A stretch of 64,000 nucleotides of DNA from JADJSS01 sp964490845 (GCA_964490845.1 CAZBED010000009.1:33931-97930), one strand, 5' to 3'. Shown: positions 8,722 to 18,926, numbered from the stretch's first letter. Notes: a model not told the origin generated them from the sequence alone. Numbers and translations: made by a program.

Positions 8722-9996
8722 TCAGTTCAGTTCACTGGCCGGGATTTCATAAGCCCAAATGACAGTTCCGTACTTATTTTTCAGTTCTATGCGGCATTTT
8801 CGCTGGCCGGACACGCCGGTTACACTGATTTTTCCAAAGTTATAAGATGGAAAATACGTATCCGGTATTTTATTGGGATTGATAAATTCACTGCTTTTCT
8901 TTCCGATTTTAACCGGATACATCGTCAGAGGGGAAGTTGTAAAGTCGTACAAAGGATATAGATCCGGTTCATTTATTTTCATCAGCTCGGCATGGTGCCT
9001 GTCGCCGGAGATAAACAAAACGCCGGAAATACGATGTTCTTTGATGAATGCGATAAGCCTTTTGTATTCATCATCCGTTTTATAAAAACATTCTTTTGTA
9101 CTTAGCGGATTTAATGCCTGCATACCGATACAAATAAATTTAAATGTTCCGCGGGATTGCAGCAGTTCATTTTCCAGCCAGTGGAGTTGCCGGTCACCTA
9201 ACACGATGTTCTCCTGTTCGTTGTTGTATCGGTCATCGAGCATAAAAAACTGACAATCCTGATGCCGGAAGGTATAGTAATTAAAGGAATCGTTTTTTGG
9301 ATTGGGCCAGAACTGCTGAAATATGTTTAACGAGGTTTCTTTGTATTTAAATGTGCCATCGCTGTTGTTGGTGCCGTAGTCGTGGTCATCCCAGATGGCG
9401 TATTGCTGCCGCGAAGATAAAAAGGAGCAAAGCTTCTTATTCAGCCGCGTTTTGATATTTCGCTTTAATTGCGCCTTGTAATTTTGTCGTTGTAAAACAT
9501 AATACAGATTATCACCCAGCCACGCCATAAAGTCAGTAGTATCATTTGTCATGGTCTTGAAAATCTTCAGACTATTGAATGGTTTTATGGCTCTGTTGAA
9601 TCCGGTTCCGATAAACGCACACGAACCTGCCAGAAATGAAAAATCGGCAATGCTGTCTGCAGCAGTATGTGTACCTATTAAAGGATAGAATTGTTTATTG
9701 TCAAAAGAATATTCAATGTTATAGATGTGATTAGGTGATAAACCGTCAAAGTGTGCATTAACCGGCAGGTATTTTCTGAACGAGAGTTCTTTTTTATACT
9801 GAAAAATTTTTACAGGTTGTCCGTCAATTTTCAAATACACAACTGCTGCCTTCCGGAACATACACCACACATTGATTTCCTGTCCGGTAGTATGTCCGAT
9901 AAATGGTTGGGAAACTAATTGTTGAGATAAAACACCAAAATGTATGAACAGGAATAAAGTAATATGCAATAAACGGTTTAGTCTCTTTGTGTTCAT
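8722..9996 (-). CDS. PhoD-like alkaline phosphatase family protein
   Basis: A 424-residue exported metallophosphoesterase. The ATG at 9996 (MNTKRLNR...) starts a signal peptide ending near LSQ; the longer frame overlaps the upstream gene and is rejected. PhoD-type motifs are visible: SFLAGSCAF, AWLGDNLYY (metal Asp), IWDDHDYGTN, FMLDDRYN and ISGDRHHAE (metal His). In this family Fe/Ca-dependent phosphodiesterase/phosphatase activity is usual; the natural substrate is unknown. Stop-to-start spacing to the Ste24-like gene is 11 bp, so the two are probably co-transcribed. Confidence 0.85.
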   Translation of the reverse strand: MNTKRLNRLLHITLFLFIHFGVLSQQLVSQPFIGHTTGQEINVWCMFRKAAVVYLKIDGQPVKIFQYKKELSFRKYLPVNAHFDGLSPNHIYNIEYSFDNKQFYPLIGTHTAADSIADFSFLAGSCAFIGTGFNRAIKPFNSLKIFKTMTNDTTDFMAWLGDNLYYVLQRQNYKAQLKRNIKTRLNKKLCSFLSSRQQYAIWDDHDYGTNNSDGTFKYKETSLNIFQQFWPNPKNDSFNYYTFRHQDCQFFMLDDRYNNEQENIVLGDRQLHWLENELLQSRGTFKFICIGMQALNPLSTKECFYKTDDEYKRLIAFIKEHRISGVLFISGDRHHAELMKINEPDLYPLYDFTTSPLTMYPVKIGKKSSEFINPNKIPDTYFPSYNFGKISVTGVSGQRKCRIELKNKYGTVIWAYEIPASELN

Positions 9997-10007
9997 TGCT
10001 TTATTGT

Positions 10008-11261
10008 TTAGTGCTTCTTCAGATTCCGGACTCTTTCGAGCAACGGAGGATGCGAATAATGAAAGAACACATACCATTTATCCGGATTGAGGTTGGATAG
10101 ATTATTGGAGGATAATTTTCTCAAAGCGGAAATCAGATGTTCACCCGTTCCAGTGGTAGATTTGGCGTAGTTATCAGCTTCAAATTCGTTCTTGCGGGAC
10201 AGCATATTCAGGAAGATACCCGTAATTGTGGAAATTGGGCTGTATAGAAGACTAAATGCAATCAAACCCAAATGAAAAACGGGAATATCCGTTTGCAGCC
10301 CCAGCGCCTGCGATAATTCCGGCCTGTTGATGAACAGCGATAAGATAAACAGGATAGCACCCATCTGTGCAATACCAATCAGCATGCCCATCTGGATATG
10401 CTTCATTTTGTAATGACCAACTTCATGTGCCAGTACACTTACCAGCTCTTCCTCCGTTTGCTCATTGATTAACGTATCAAACAATACAATCGTTTTTTTA
10501 CTTCCGAGCCCACTGAAATAGGCATTAGCTTTGGTGCTTCGTTTGGAGCCGTCAATAACGAAAATATTGGTCAGTGGAAATTGTACCTGTTGAGAAAATA
10601 TTTCAATCTTTTGTCTTAGGCTGCCTGTTTCCAGTGGTTTTAATTTATTAAAAATCGGAACGATTAAAGTAGTATAAAACAAGGTGATAAAAACCGTAAA
10701 GGCAGTAAACAAACCCCAGGCGTAGATCCAGAAATAGGTTCCTGCCATCATATAAAACCAAACAAACAAGCTTAATAAGGTTCCTCCAATGATGCTTCCC
10801 AGCAGATATCCTTTGATTTTGTCGGATAAATAAGTCTTCCACGTCATCTTGTTAAAACCATATTTTTCTTCAATCACAAAAATGCCGTAAAGCTCAAAGG
10901 GTAAGCCGATAATATCCGATACTATGGCAAACAATCCGAAAAATAACAATGCCTGCAGAACCGGCGATGAAGTGATTTCCAGAATCAGGAGATGTACGAA
11001 AGCAAAACCTTTCAGACTCATAAAGACGATTATCAGCACGGTGCTGAAAACTGAAGTAATAAGGCTTAACCGTTCTGTCGCTTTATGGTAATTTCTGGCT
11101 TTGGCATATTTTTCTTCATCGTAAATACCTTTGAGTTCATCAGGGATGGGTTTGTCCCAGGTTTTGGAATTTCTGTAATTCAAAATAAATTCCAGTAAAA
11201 AATCAAACAGAATGAATACGAGAATCAGTGTTGCCAGAATTGATATTCCATGTGTTAGCAT
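10008..11261 (-). CDS. M48 family (Ste24/CAAX-protease-like) membrane metallopeptidase
   Basis: A 417-residue multi-spanning inner-membrane protease. HEVGH at residues 279-283 provides zinc ligands and catalytic Glu; the downstream NEFEADNYA supplies the third ligand (Glu). N-terminal transmembrane segments lie at about 5-28, 70-92, 100-120, 150-172 and 178-202, as in Ste24. Bacterial homologues act in membrane-protein quality control, since bacteria have no CAAX prenylation. It heads the putative operon with the PhoD-like gene. Confidence 0.88.
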   Translation of the reverse strand: MLTHGISILATLILVFILFDFLLEFILNYRNSKTWDKPIPDELKGIYDEEKYAKARNYHKATERLSLITSVFSTVLIIVFMSLKGFAFVHLLILEITSSPVLQALLFFGLFAIVSDIIGLPFELYGIFVIEEKYGFNKMTWKTYLSDKIKGYLLGSIIGGTLLSLFVWFYMMAGTYFWIYAWGLFTAFTVFITLFYTTLIVPIFNKLKPLETGSLRQKIEIFSQQVQFPLTNIFVIDGSKRSTKANAYFSGLGSKKTIVLFDTLINEQTEEELVSVLAHEVGHYKMKHIQMGMLIGIAQMGAILFILSLFINRPELSQALGLQTDIPVFHLGLIAFSLLYSPISTITGIFLNMLSRKNEFEADNYAKSTTGTGEHLISALRKLSSNNLSNLNPDKWYVFFHYSHPPLLERVRNLKKH

Positions 11262-11265
11262 ACTG

Positions 11266-11273
11266 CAAAAATA
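11266..11273 (-). promoter_or_regulatory. Candidate -7 box before the M48 protease
   Basis: Minus-strand TATTTTTG matches TAnnTTTG but ends only 4 bp before the ATG at 11261, so a transcript from here would be nearly leaderless. Either that is real or the match is fortuitous. Confidence 0.35.
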
Positions 11274-11338
11274 GGCAGATTTAATGAATGACGCTCACTG
11301 ATACTTTATTATAACATTTTTTGAGTCCTGGTAACTGT

Positions 11339-12823
11339 TTACGTAAACGAATAGTGATTTAAATCGGATGTACAGCTCATCTCTTTTGATTTGGCAACTG
11401 TCAGCGGCCGTAAAAACGGAGCATCCCCGAATTTATCAAAATAATAACTGTTTGATGAAGCGCAGTTGTTATTCAAAAAAACCGTGTTTTGCTGTTGTTT
11501 CAGGATAAATTTAAAATATTTGTCATGTTCATCCTGTTTGATTTCAAAAGTCGCGGCATTTCTGTTGCGTTTTTCGTTCAGTACCCGCATGATATGTGTC
11601 AGCTGGATTTCTATCATGTCAAACCAGGATAATCCTGATGCTGCATAAGGACCGAAAATAATAAAGAAATTGGGAAAGTTGGGCACTGAACAACCCTGAT
11701 AAGCCTGCAATCTGTGGGTACTCCAGAAATCACCGAGTTCCATTCCGTTTTTTCCAACCAACCGGTAGTTGAGGTAGTTCGTATTCTTCATCACATTAAA
11801 CCCGGTGGCAGCAATGAGGGTATCTATTTTATATGCCGAACCATCTTTGGTGATGATGCTGTCTTTGGTAATTTTCGAAATGCCGTCCGTTACCAATTCT
11901 ACATTTGGCCTGTTAAAGGTGGGATAGAAATCGTTTGAAAAACTTGGGCGTTTGCAGCCAAACCCGTAGTTCGGTGTCAGTTTTTTTCGGATATCCGGAT
12001 TTTTTACCTGTTGTTTCAAATTATACAGACATATTTTTTCCAGATACTTAATCAGGAAAGGATATTGTTTGTAATTAACAACACTTGTCACCATCACCGT
12101 TTGTGTCAGCATGTCGGTGAGTTTTCTGACAGTATTTTGTGAAAGGGGTAACGTCGAAAATACATTCTTGATGATATCCGGTATGGCTGCATCCGGTTTG
12201 GGAAAAATCCAAATGGGTGTCCGCTGGAAAACATACAGCTGTTCAACTATCGGAGCGATGGCAGGTACTAATTGTACGCTGGTGGCGCCGGTTCCGATAA
12301 CTGCCACTCTTTTGCCCGTCAGGTCATAAGAATGATCCCATCTGGCGGTGTGTATTACCTTGCCTTTAAAGGATTCAAATCCGTCAATATCCGGGAATTT
12401 TGGGTCGGTCAGCGCGCCCGTAGCAGATATTACCATGTTGGAAGTATAGGATTTACCACTTTTAAGGGTGACTGTCCAGGTGGTTTGTGCTGCATCATAA
12501 ACTGCCTGCTCCACTTCACTGTTGAACAGAAAATTATCACGTATTCCGTATTTGTCCACGCAATGATTGGCATATCGGAATAATTCTTCGCCTGGGGCAA
12601 ATACTCTGCTCCAGTTAGGATTTTGCTCAAAGGAATACGAATAGGTAAAGGAGGTAATGTCCACCGCAACACCCGGATACTGATTGTCTCGCCATGTGCC
12701 GCCGATATCGCTTTCTCTTTCTAAAATAAGAAAGGAATAACCGGCTTCTTTCAGTTTGATGCCGGCTCCGATGCCGGAAAAGCCCGAACCAATAATGATG
12801 ACTTCTGTATCTGTTTTTTTCAT
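11339..12823 (-). CDS. Baeyer-Villiger-type flavin monooxygenase
   Basis: A 494-residue FAD/NADPH monooxygenase. GSGFSG (12-17) is the FAD dinucleotide fold, GGTW (41-44) is typical of class B monooxygenases, FKGKVIHTARW at 152-162 matches the Baeyer-Villiger fingerprint FxGxxxHTxxW exactly, and GTGATS (177-182) binds NADPH. Members insert oxygen next to ketones (cyclohexanone, phenylacetone and similar); the substrate here is unknown. It is a single gene with 77 bp to the M48 protease downstream. Confidence 0.88.
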   Translation of the reverse strand: MKKTDTEVIIIGSGFSGIGAGIKLKEAGYSFLILERESDIGGTWRDNQYPGVAVDITSFTYSYSFEQNPNWSRVFAPGEELFRYANHCVDKYGIRDNFLFNSEVEQAVYDAAQTTWTVTLKSGKSYTSNMVISATGALTDPKFPDIDGFESFKGKVIHTARWDHSYDLTGKRVAVIGTGATSVQLVPAIAPIVEQLYVFQRTPIWIFPKPDAAIPDIIKNVFSTLPLSQNTVRKLTDMLTQTVMVTSVVNYKQYPFLIKYLEKICLYNLKQQVKNPDIRKKLTPNYGFGCKRPSFSNDFYPTFNRPNVELVTDGISKITKDSIITKDGSAYKIDTLIAATGFNVMKNTNYLNYRLVGKNGMELGDFWSTHRLQAYQGCSVPNFPNFFIIFGPYAASGLSWFDMIEIQLTHIMRVLNEKRNRNAATFEIKQDEHDKYFKFILKQQQNTVFLNNNCASSNSYYFDKFGDAPFLRPLTVAKSKEMSCTSDLNHYSFT

Positions 12824-12998
12824 TATACCGTAGTGTTAGAATGTCAAAAGGTAGGTGCTTATTTTTATTTTATACTTAAACATAAGATAATTTGAGCGAT
12901 AAATGAAACGAATGCCGGTTTCCATCTGAATCTGATTTTTTATTTATTCTCTTTTTTGTAACTTCATACTTTCAATCATTTCGCATTAGTTAGTTAGT

Positions 12999-13898
12999 AT
13001 GCTGTACCACAACGATAAATCCATTTTGTTTTTTAACGGAGAATTTAAAAATGTAAAAGATTTCAGAATTAGTCCCTTTAACCAGACATTGCATTACGGT
13101 TATGGTGTCTTTGAAGGCCTGAGAGCGTATAATGCGCAACAAGGTCCGCATATTTTTAAGGTTAAGCGACATTTCGAACGACTGTCTAAATCTGCCGAAA
13201 AACTGAATATTCAGATGCCCTACTCCGTTCAGGAGATGATAAATTTTGCGTACGAACTCATTGAACGCAACGAACTACGGGAGGCCTACATCCGTCCGCT
13301 GGTGTTCATGGACAAGAATATGACACTGAGGGCGCATGACGCGGACAAGCCAAATATTCTGATGACCTGCTGGAAGTGGAATCGCTATTATCCATCCAAT
13401 CATTTGAAAGTGCTGGTTTCTTCGTGGAGAAGGCCGCACCCCAAAACAATGCCAGTTGATATCAAAGCTACCGGGAATTACATCAACTCCATTCTGGCAA
13501 CACGCGAAGCCATTCAGGGAGGGTATGACGATGCGCTTTTGATGGACGTGGAAGGCTATATCGTTACTGGGCCCGGTGCTTCTTTTATCATGGAAAAAAA
13601 CGGTAAATTGATTGTTCCGCCGGTACACAATATATTTCCGGGCATAACCAGAGCTACGTTGATTGATATTGCCAAACAGATGGGCATAGAGGTGATTGAA
13701 AAGCAGTTTGGCGTGGAAGAAGTTATCACCGCGGACGGCGCATTCTTTACAGGTACTGCCGCTGAAGTGGCGGGAATCGAGAGTATCAACGGGCATAAAC
13801 TAAAATTAGCCTGGGAGGATACCATCGGTCATTTGCTCCATAACCGGTATAAACGTATCGTATCCGGAAAAGATACCAACTTTCTGGAATACTTTTAA
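12999..13898 (+). CDS. ilvE: Branched-chain amino acid aminotransferase
   Basis: A 299-residue fold-type IV PLP transaminase doing the last step of Val/Ile/Leu synthesis. The N-terminal block FNQTLHYGYGVFEGLRAY, the PLP-binding Lys156 in DIKATGNYINS, and the C-terminal GTAAEVAGIESING phosphate-binding loop are all present. Length agrees with the usual 300. It lies in the same region as ilvD, ilvB and ilvC but is separated from them by unrelated genes. Confidence 0.93.
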   Translation: MLYHNDKSILFFNGEFKNVKDFRISPFNQTLHYGYGVFEGLRAYNAQQGPHIFKVKRHFERLSKSAEKLNIQMPYSVQEMINFAYELIERNELREAYIRPLVFMDKNMTLRAHDADKPNILMTCWKWNRYYPSNHLKVLVSSWRRPHPKTMPVDIKATGNYINSILATREAIQGGYDDALLMDVEGYIVTGPGASFIMEKNGKLIVPPVHNIFPGITRATLIDIAKQMGIEVIEKQFGVEEVITADGAFFTGTAAEVAGIESINGHKLKLAWEDTIGHLLHNRYKRIVSGKDTNFLEYF

Positions 13899-13921
13899 TG
13901 GCATATCAGCGGATAAATGCT

Positions 13922-13929
13922 TAAATTTG
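13922..13929 (+). promoter_or_regulatory. -7 box before the first metallophosphoesterase
   Basis: TAAATTTG matches TAnnTTTG exactly and lies 14 bp before the ATG at 13944; no clear -33 element is visible. Confidence 0.5.
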
Positions 13930-13943
13930 CATAACCGTAACCA

Positions 13944-16900
13944 ATGAAAGTATTTATTCACTTTCTCTTATTATTTTTCTTTTTTCAAACTGCATTCGCT
14001 AATGTTACGTTGATACCTTACGGTTCTTCCTGGAAATACCTCGATAACGGAACGGATCAGGGAACTGCTTGGACGGGAACATCTTTTAACGATGCTTCTT
14101 GGGCATCCGGAAATGGCCAACTCGGATATGGTGACGGGGATGAAACCACTCTAGTTGGTTATGGTGGTAATGCATCCGCCAAGTATATCACTACATATTT
14201 CAGAAAAAATATTACGATAGGCAGCACAGCTACTTACCTGGACTATACATTGAATGTAAAAAGAGATGACGGGGTCGTTGTATATATAGACGGAACGGAA
14301 GTTTTCAGAAGCAACCTTGCTGCCGGAGCGATAACATATACCACATTAGCGGTGAATGCGGCAGATGACGGCAATACCGCACAAAGTATCACTCTGACAT
14401 TAGCACAGTTGCCTACAGGCAACCATACCATTGCTGTTGAAATGCATCAGACAAATACAACCAGTTCTGATCTTTCCTTTGATTTGGAATTGGTCGCGAA
14501 TGAATCTACAGTTGTCAGTTTTGGTGGCAGCTGGCGGTATCTGGATAATGGTACAAATCAGGGAACCACATGGTCTGCTACCACTTTCAATGATGCTGCC
14601 TGGGCTTCGGGAAACGGTGAATTAGGGTACGGCGACGGCGATGAAACTACGGTGATTGGTTATGGTGGCAATGTGACAAATAAATATATCACCACATATT
14701 TTCGCAAGAATATCAGTATCGGCAGTACGGCATTGTTTTCAAATTTTACAATGAATATGGTTGTAGATGATGGAATTGTCGTATATATTGATGGAGCGGA
14801 AGTGTATAGAAACAATATGCCGGCAGGAGCCATCAGTTATCTGACTCTGGCATCATCCGCCTATGAAAATAATGCACTCACCACTAATCTAACATTGGCG
14901 CAATTGCCAACGGGTAATCATACCATTGCCGTGGAAGTGCATCAGACAGCAGTCACCAGTTCGGATGTCAGTTTTAATTTGGAGCTAAAAGCGAATATTG
15001 CGAATGCCGTTAATATTACTCGCGGACCATATCTGAATATGGCAACACAAAATTCGGTTCATATACGGTGGAGAACAAGCAGTGCGTCTAATTCTATTGT
15101 AAACTATGGTACTATAGACGGAATTCTATCATCTTCCGTTACAGATGCCACGCTTACCACTGAGCATGATGTGATGATAACAGGTTTGTTGCCGGATACA
15201 AAATATTATTATTCTGTTGGCAATTCCAGCCCTGCCGCTCAAACATTAAATGCAGGTTCCGATTATTATTTTTATACCCTTCCGGTGAAAGGAACGGAGC
15301 GGGTAGCCAGAATATGGGCAATGGGTGATTGTGGTAATAATTCTTCCAATCAGAGGAATGTCCGTAACAGTTACATGAGTTATATGGGAAGCAATCACAC
15401 GGATGTATTACTGTTATTGGGAGATAATGCTTACAACGCCGGAACCGATGCGGAATACACCAATAATTTTTATCCGATTTATCAGGATTCTTTATTGCGG
15501 AATGTCATACTTTGGCCGGCACCTGGCAATCATGATTATGCTAATAACGGAACAAGGCAGAATGATCATGTTATTCCGTATTATGATATGTTTACCTTGC
15601 CGACGGCCGGTGAATCGGGTGGAATAGCTTCCGGAACGGAAGCTTTCTATTCATTTGATTTTGCGAATATCCATTTTCTTTCCCTGGACTCATATGGAAA
15701 AGAATCCAATACCTACAGGATTTGGGATACATTGGGGCCACAGGCAGTATGGGTGAAAAATGATCTGGCTGCCAATACACAAAAATGGACGATTGCCTAC
15801 TGGCATCACCCTCCATATACGCTTGGGTCGCACTCATCCGAATCGGAAGCGGATCTGATTGCCATCCGGCAGAATTTTATCAGAATTTTAGAACGAATGG
15901 GAGTGGACCTGATATTGTGCGGTCATAGCCATGTTTATGAACGTTCCTATTTATTGAATGGCCATTACGGTAATACGGCATCTTTCAGTCTGGCGACAAA
16001 AGCTGTAAGCAGTTCAACGGCAAAATATGATAACTCGTCCAATTCCTGTCCCTACGTCAAAAAATCACCATTGTCGTTAGGTACTGTTTACGTGGTAGCA
16101 GGTTCAGCGGGTCAATTGGGCGGCCAGCAGGTGGGCTGGCCCTTAAGTGAAATGACGTATTCTAACAATACAGAGGGCGGTGGGCTGGCCTTAACGGTTA
16201 GTGGAAACAGGCTGGATGCGGAATGGGTATGCAATGATGGTATTGTTCGTGACAGGTTCACCATGATGAAAGATGTCAATAAGAAAGAAGCATACAGCAT
16301 CTATGAAGGGGATAGCATTGATTTATCTTCTTCCTGGAAAGGAAATTATAACTGGTCAGGCGGATATACCACACAGCAAGTCCGCGTATCGCCCGACGGA
16401 CTTGATGTTGATACATTGACAGTTACAGACAACTATAATTGTTTACGGGATTCCTTTATTGTTACCAAAGTGCTGAAATTGCCTGTTGAACTTGTGGGTT
16501 TTTCTGCTGATTTATATCTGTCAAATCAGGTATTGTTGCAATGGCATACGGCTTCAGAGTACAATAATGCTTACTTTACTGTTGAATGGTCAGCAGATGC
16601 CATTCATTTTTCTGCCCAAGGTAATGTGCCCGCAAGTGGCACTACTTTAAAAGATAGCCACTATCGTTTTTTACACGTCACCCCGAAAACCGGAATAAAT
16701 TATTACAGACTTAAACAAACCAATACAGACTCTTTATTCAGCTATAGCAGCATAAAACAGGTTGAAGTACCAAGTATTAACAATACAGGTACCAAAATCA
16801 ATTTCTTATATGCGTTTCCCAATCCATCAGAAACTGGTGAGTTTGAGATAGATTATTATGCTCAGAAAGATAAAAGTTCAGCTATCTATGTATATAACAT

Positions 16901-17036
16901 GATGGGGAAATTGATTTTTAAGGATGAGCTGAAGATTCTGAACGGGATAACCCATTATCATCTGAATATTGCCGATTTTCCGGACGGGGTGTATGTTGTA
17001 TCTGTCGAAAATGAAAATATCAGGATTCAAAAATAA
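13944..17036 (+). CDS. Secreted metallophosphoesterase with duplicated N-terminal domain and T9SS sorting domain
   Basis: A 1030-residue secreted protein. After the signal peptide come two copies of a domain of about 165 residues (about 24-185 and 189-350), each opening with SW(K/R)YLDNGT and ending in an LPTGNHTIAVE strand, probably jelly-roll modules. Next is a purple-acid-phosphatase N-terminal Fn3-like domain (RGPYLNMATQNSVHIRWRT) and a calcineurin-type catalytic domain: GDCGN about 459, LLGDNAY, GNHDY about 528, YWHHPPY, CGHSHVYERS about 658. A further beta domain precedes the C-terminal sorting domain (FPNPSETGEFEI ... GVYVVSVENENIRIQK). Substrate unknown. The catalytic half is closely similar to the next gene. 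Confidence 0.88.
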   Translation: MKVFIHFLLLFFFFQTAFANVTLIPYGSSWKYLDNGTDQGTAWTGTSFNDASWASGNGQLGYGDGDETTLVGYGGNASAKYITTYFRKNITIGSTATYLDYTLNVKRDDGVVVYIDGTEVFRSNLAAGAITYTTLAVNAADDGNTAQSITLTLAQLPTGNHTIAVEMHQTNTTSSDLSFDLELVANESTVVSFGGSWRYLDNGTNQGTTWSATTFNDAAWASGNGELGYGDGDETTVIGYGGNVTNKYITTYFRKNISIGSTALFSNFTMNMVVDDGIVVYIDGAEVYRNNMPAGAISYLTLASSAYENNALTTNLTLAQLPTGNHTIAVEVHQTAVTSSDVSFNLELKANIANAVNITRGPYLNMATQNSVHIRWRTSSASNSIVNYGTIDGILSSSVTDATLTTEHDVMITGLLPDTKYYYSVGNSSPAAQTLNAGSDYYFYTLPVKGTERVARIWAMGDCGNNSSNQRNVRNSYMSYMGSNHTDVLLLLGDNAYNAGTDAEYTNNFYPIYQDSLLRNVILWPAPGNHDYANNGTRQNDHVIPYYDMFTLPTAGESGGIASGTEAFYSFDFANIHFLSLDSYGKESNTYRIWDTLGPQAVWVKNDLAANTQKWTIAYWHHPPYTLGSHSSESEADLIAIRQNFIRILERMGVDLILCGHSHVYERSYLLNGHYGNTASFSLATKAVSSSTAKYDNSSNSCPYVKKSPLSLGTVYVVAGSAGQLGGQQVGWPLSEMTYSNNTEGGGLALTVSGNRLDAEWVCNDGIVRDRFTMMKDVNKKEAYSIYEGDSIDLSSSWKGNYNWSGGYTTQQVRVSPDGLDVDTLTVTDNYNCLRDSFIVTKVLKLPVELVGFSADLYLSNQVLLQWHTASEYNNAYFTVEWSADAIHFSAQGNVPASGTTLKDSHYRFLHVTPKTGINYYRLKQTNTDSLFSYSSIKQVEVPSINNTGTKINFLYAFPNPSETGEFEIDYYAQKDKSSAIYVYNMMGKLIFKDELKILNGITHYHLNIADFPDGVYVVSVENENIRIQK

Positions 17037-17063
17037 CTACGGAATAAGATAGTTGATCTCGTA

Positions 17064-17092
17064 TTGTTTCTCTCTAAAAATAAGTACATTTA
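17064..17092 (+). promoter_or_regulatory. Candidate promoter for the second metallophosphoesterase
   Basis: TTG at 17064-17066, an 18-bp gap, then TACATTTA at 17085-17092 (one mismatch from TAnnTTTG), 20 bp before the chosen ATG at 17113. Confidence 0.4.
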
Positions 17093-17112
17093 CGTTTAGT
17101 AAAAATTTTATC

Positions 17113-18921
17113 ATGCAACGTTTATACAAGCTTTTTCTTTTGTTATTTTCAACGGTTTTTTTTGTTGATATGCAGGCTGCGAATATTATCCGAGGGCCAT
17201 ACCTGAATATGGCTACACAAAATTCCGTTCATATCCGATGGAGAACAAATACAGCAACGAGTAGCGTTGTTCAATATGGAACAACTGACGGGGCGCTCTC
17301 AATGAATGTTACCGATAATACGCTAGTAACCGACCATGATATTACATTGTCGGGTTTGTCAGCAGATACAAAATATTTTTATTCGGTAGGCGCCACAAGC
17401 CCTCTGTCAGAAACTTATCGTTCCGGCGCGAATTATTTTTTCACTACATTACCCGAAAAAGGTGCTGAACGCCTGACGCGTATCTGGGCAATTGGAGATT
17501 GTGGAAATAACTCTTCCAACCAGCTGAATGTCCGCAATAATTATATGCAATATATGGGTGAAAACCATACGGACGTCATGTTGTTGCTGGGGGATAATGC
17601 TTATGATGCCGGATTGGATAATGAATATTCCACCAATTTTTTCCCTATTTATCAGGATTCCCTGCTTAGAAACGTTGTCTTGTGGCCGGCTCCGGGCAAT
17701 CATGATTATGCCAATAATGCCACCCGGCAGAAAGACCATGCCATTGCTTATTATGATATGTTTACGTTGCCGGCAAATGGTGAAAGCGGCGGTGTGCCAT
17801 CCGGGACGGAAGCCTATTATTCATATGATTTCGGCAATATTCATTTTCTCTCTTTGGATTCTTATGGTAAAGATTCCAATACCTATTTTTTATACGATAC
17901 ACTCGGCCCTCAGGTGCGATGGATAAAAAATGACCTGGAGGCAAATACCCAAAAATGGACCATTGCTTACTGGCATCATCCGCCTTTTACCATGGGGTCG
18001 CATAATTCGGAAACGGAAGGAGATTTAATCAATATCCGCTACAGGTTTATCCGCATTCTGGAGCGCTACGGAGTGGATTTGGTATTATGCGGACACAGCC
18101 ACGTGTATGAGCGTTCCTATTTTCTGAATGGCTATTACGGAAGTGAAACATCGTTTAATTTGGCGACGAATGCACTAACTTCTTCCACCGCAAAGTATGA
18201 TAATTCAAACAACTCTTGCCCTTACATCAAAAACCAACCCGGTAAGAAAGGTACTGTCTATGTCGTGTCGGGTTCTGCAGGGCAGCTGGGTGGCAGTCCG
18301 CTGAATCTGGCATGGCCACACAATGCAATGGTATACTCCAACCGGGATATTGGTGGCGGACTGGCATTGACTGTAAAGGGCAATCGTTTGGATGCGGAGT
18401 GGGTTTGCAGTGATGGCGTAATCCGCGACCGGTTTACCATGATGAAAGATGTCAATAAAAAAGAGACATATTTTATTCCGCAGGGAGATATTGTGCCGTT
18501 TTCATCTTCCTGGAATGGTACTTATAACTGGACGATTGGTGGTTCAGAGAAAGATATCAGTTTTACGGCAAATTCTGCCAAAACAGATACTGTCATTGTA
18601 ACAGATAATAACAACTGTCTGAAAGATTCATTTATCATTAAAAAGAGCAGTTTGTCCGGATTTCAACCGCATAAACAGGAGGATAGCAATATCAAAGTTA
18701 CCCCTAATCCATCTGCTACAGGGGAGTTTAGCGTTGAATATACAACCACGAAAGGCAAGAATACGACGATTCGGGTGTTTGATGTACAAGGAAAATTGAT
18801 GTATAAAGACGAACGAATGGTATTGCCGGGCGTGCTGCATTACAATCTTTCGTTGAAAGACGTTCCATCCGGAATATATATGCTCAACATCGATGATGAT
18901 ATTATCCGAATAGAAAAGTAA
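17113..18921 (+). CDS. Secreted metallophosphoesterase, tandem paralogue, with T9SS sorting domain
   Basis: A 602-residue paralogue of the preceding protein without the two N-terminal jelly-roll copies. The ATG at 17113 begins the signal peptide (MQRLYKLFLLLF...). The Fn3-like domain RGPYLNMATQNSVHIRWRT is identical to the paralogue; metal motifs GDCGN (about 127), GDNAYDAG, GNHDY (about 195), YWHHPPF and CGHSHVYERS (about 326) follow. It ends with a type A sorting domain (PNPSATGEFSVEY ... GIYMLNIDDD). Surface or released phosphatase/phosphodiesterase; substrate unknown. The next gene starts 5 bp after its stop. Confidence 0.88.
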   Translation: MQRLYKLFLLLFSTVFFVDMQAANIIRGPYLNMATQNSVHIRWRTNTATSSVVQYGTTDGALSMNVTDNTLVTDHDITLSGLSADTKYFYSVGATSPLSETYRSGANYFFTTLPEKGAERLTRIWAIGDCGNNSSNQLNVRNNYMQYMGENHTDVMLLLGDNAYDAGLDNEYSTNFFPIYQDSLLRNVVLWPAPGNHDYANNATRQKDHAIAYYDMFTLPANGESGGVPSGTEAYYSYDFGNIHFLSLDSYGKDSNTYFLYDTLGPQVRWIKNDLEANTQKWTIAYWHHPPFTMGSHNSETEGDLINIRYRFIRILERYGVDLVLCGHSHVYERSYFLNGYYGSETSFNLATNALTSSTAKYDNSNNSCPYIKNQPGKKGTVYVVSGSAGQLGGSPLNLAWPHNAMVYSNRDIGGGLALTVKGNRLDAEWVCSDGVIRDRFTMMKDVNKKETYFIPQGDIVPFSSSWNGTYNWTIGGSEKDISFTANSAKTDTVIVTDNNNCLKDSFIIKKSSLSGFQPHKQEDSNIKVTPNPSATGEFSVEYTTTKGKNTTIRVFDVQGKLMYKDERMVLPGVLHYNLSLKDVPSGIYMLNIDDDIIRIEK

Positions 18922-18926
18922 CAGGC

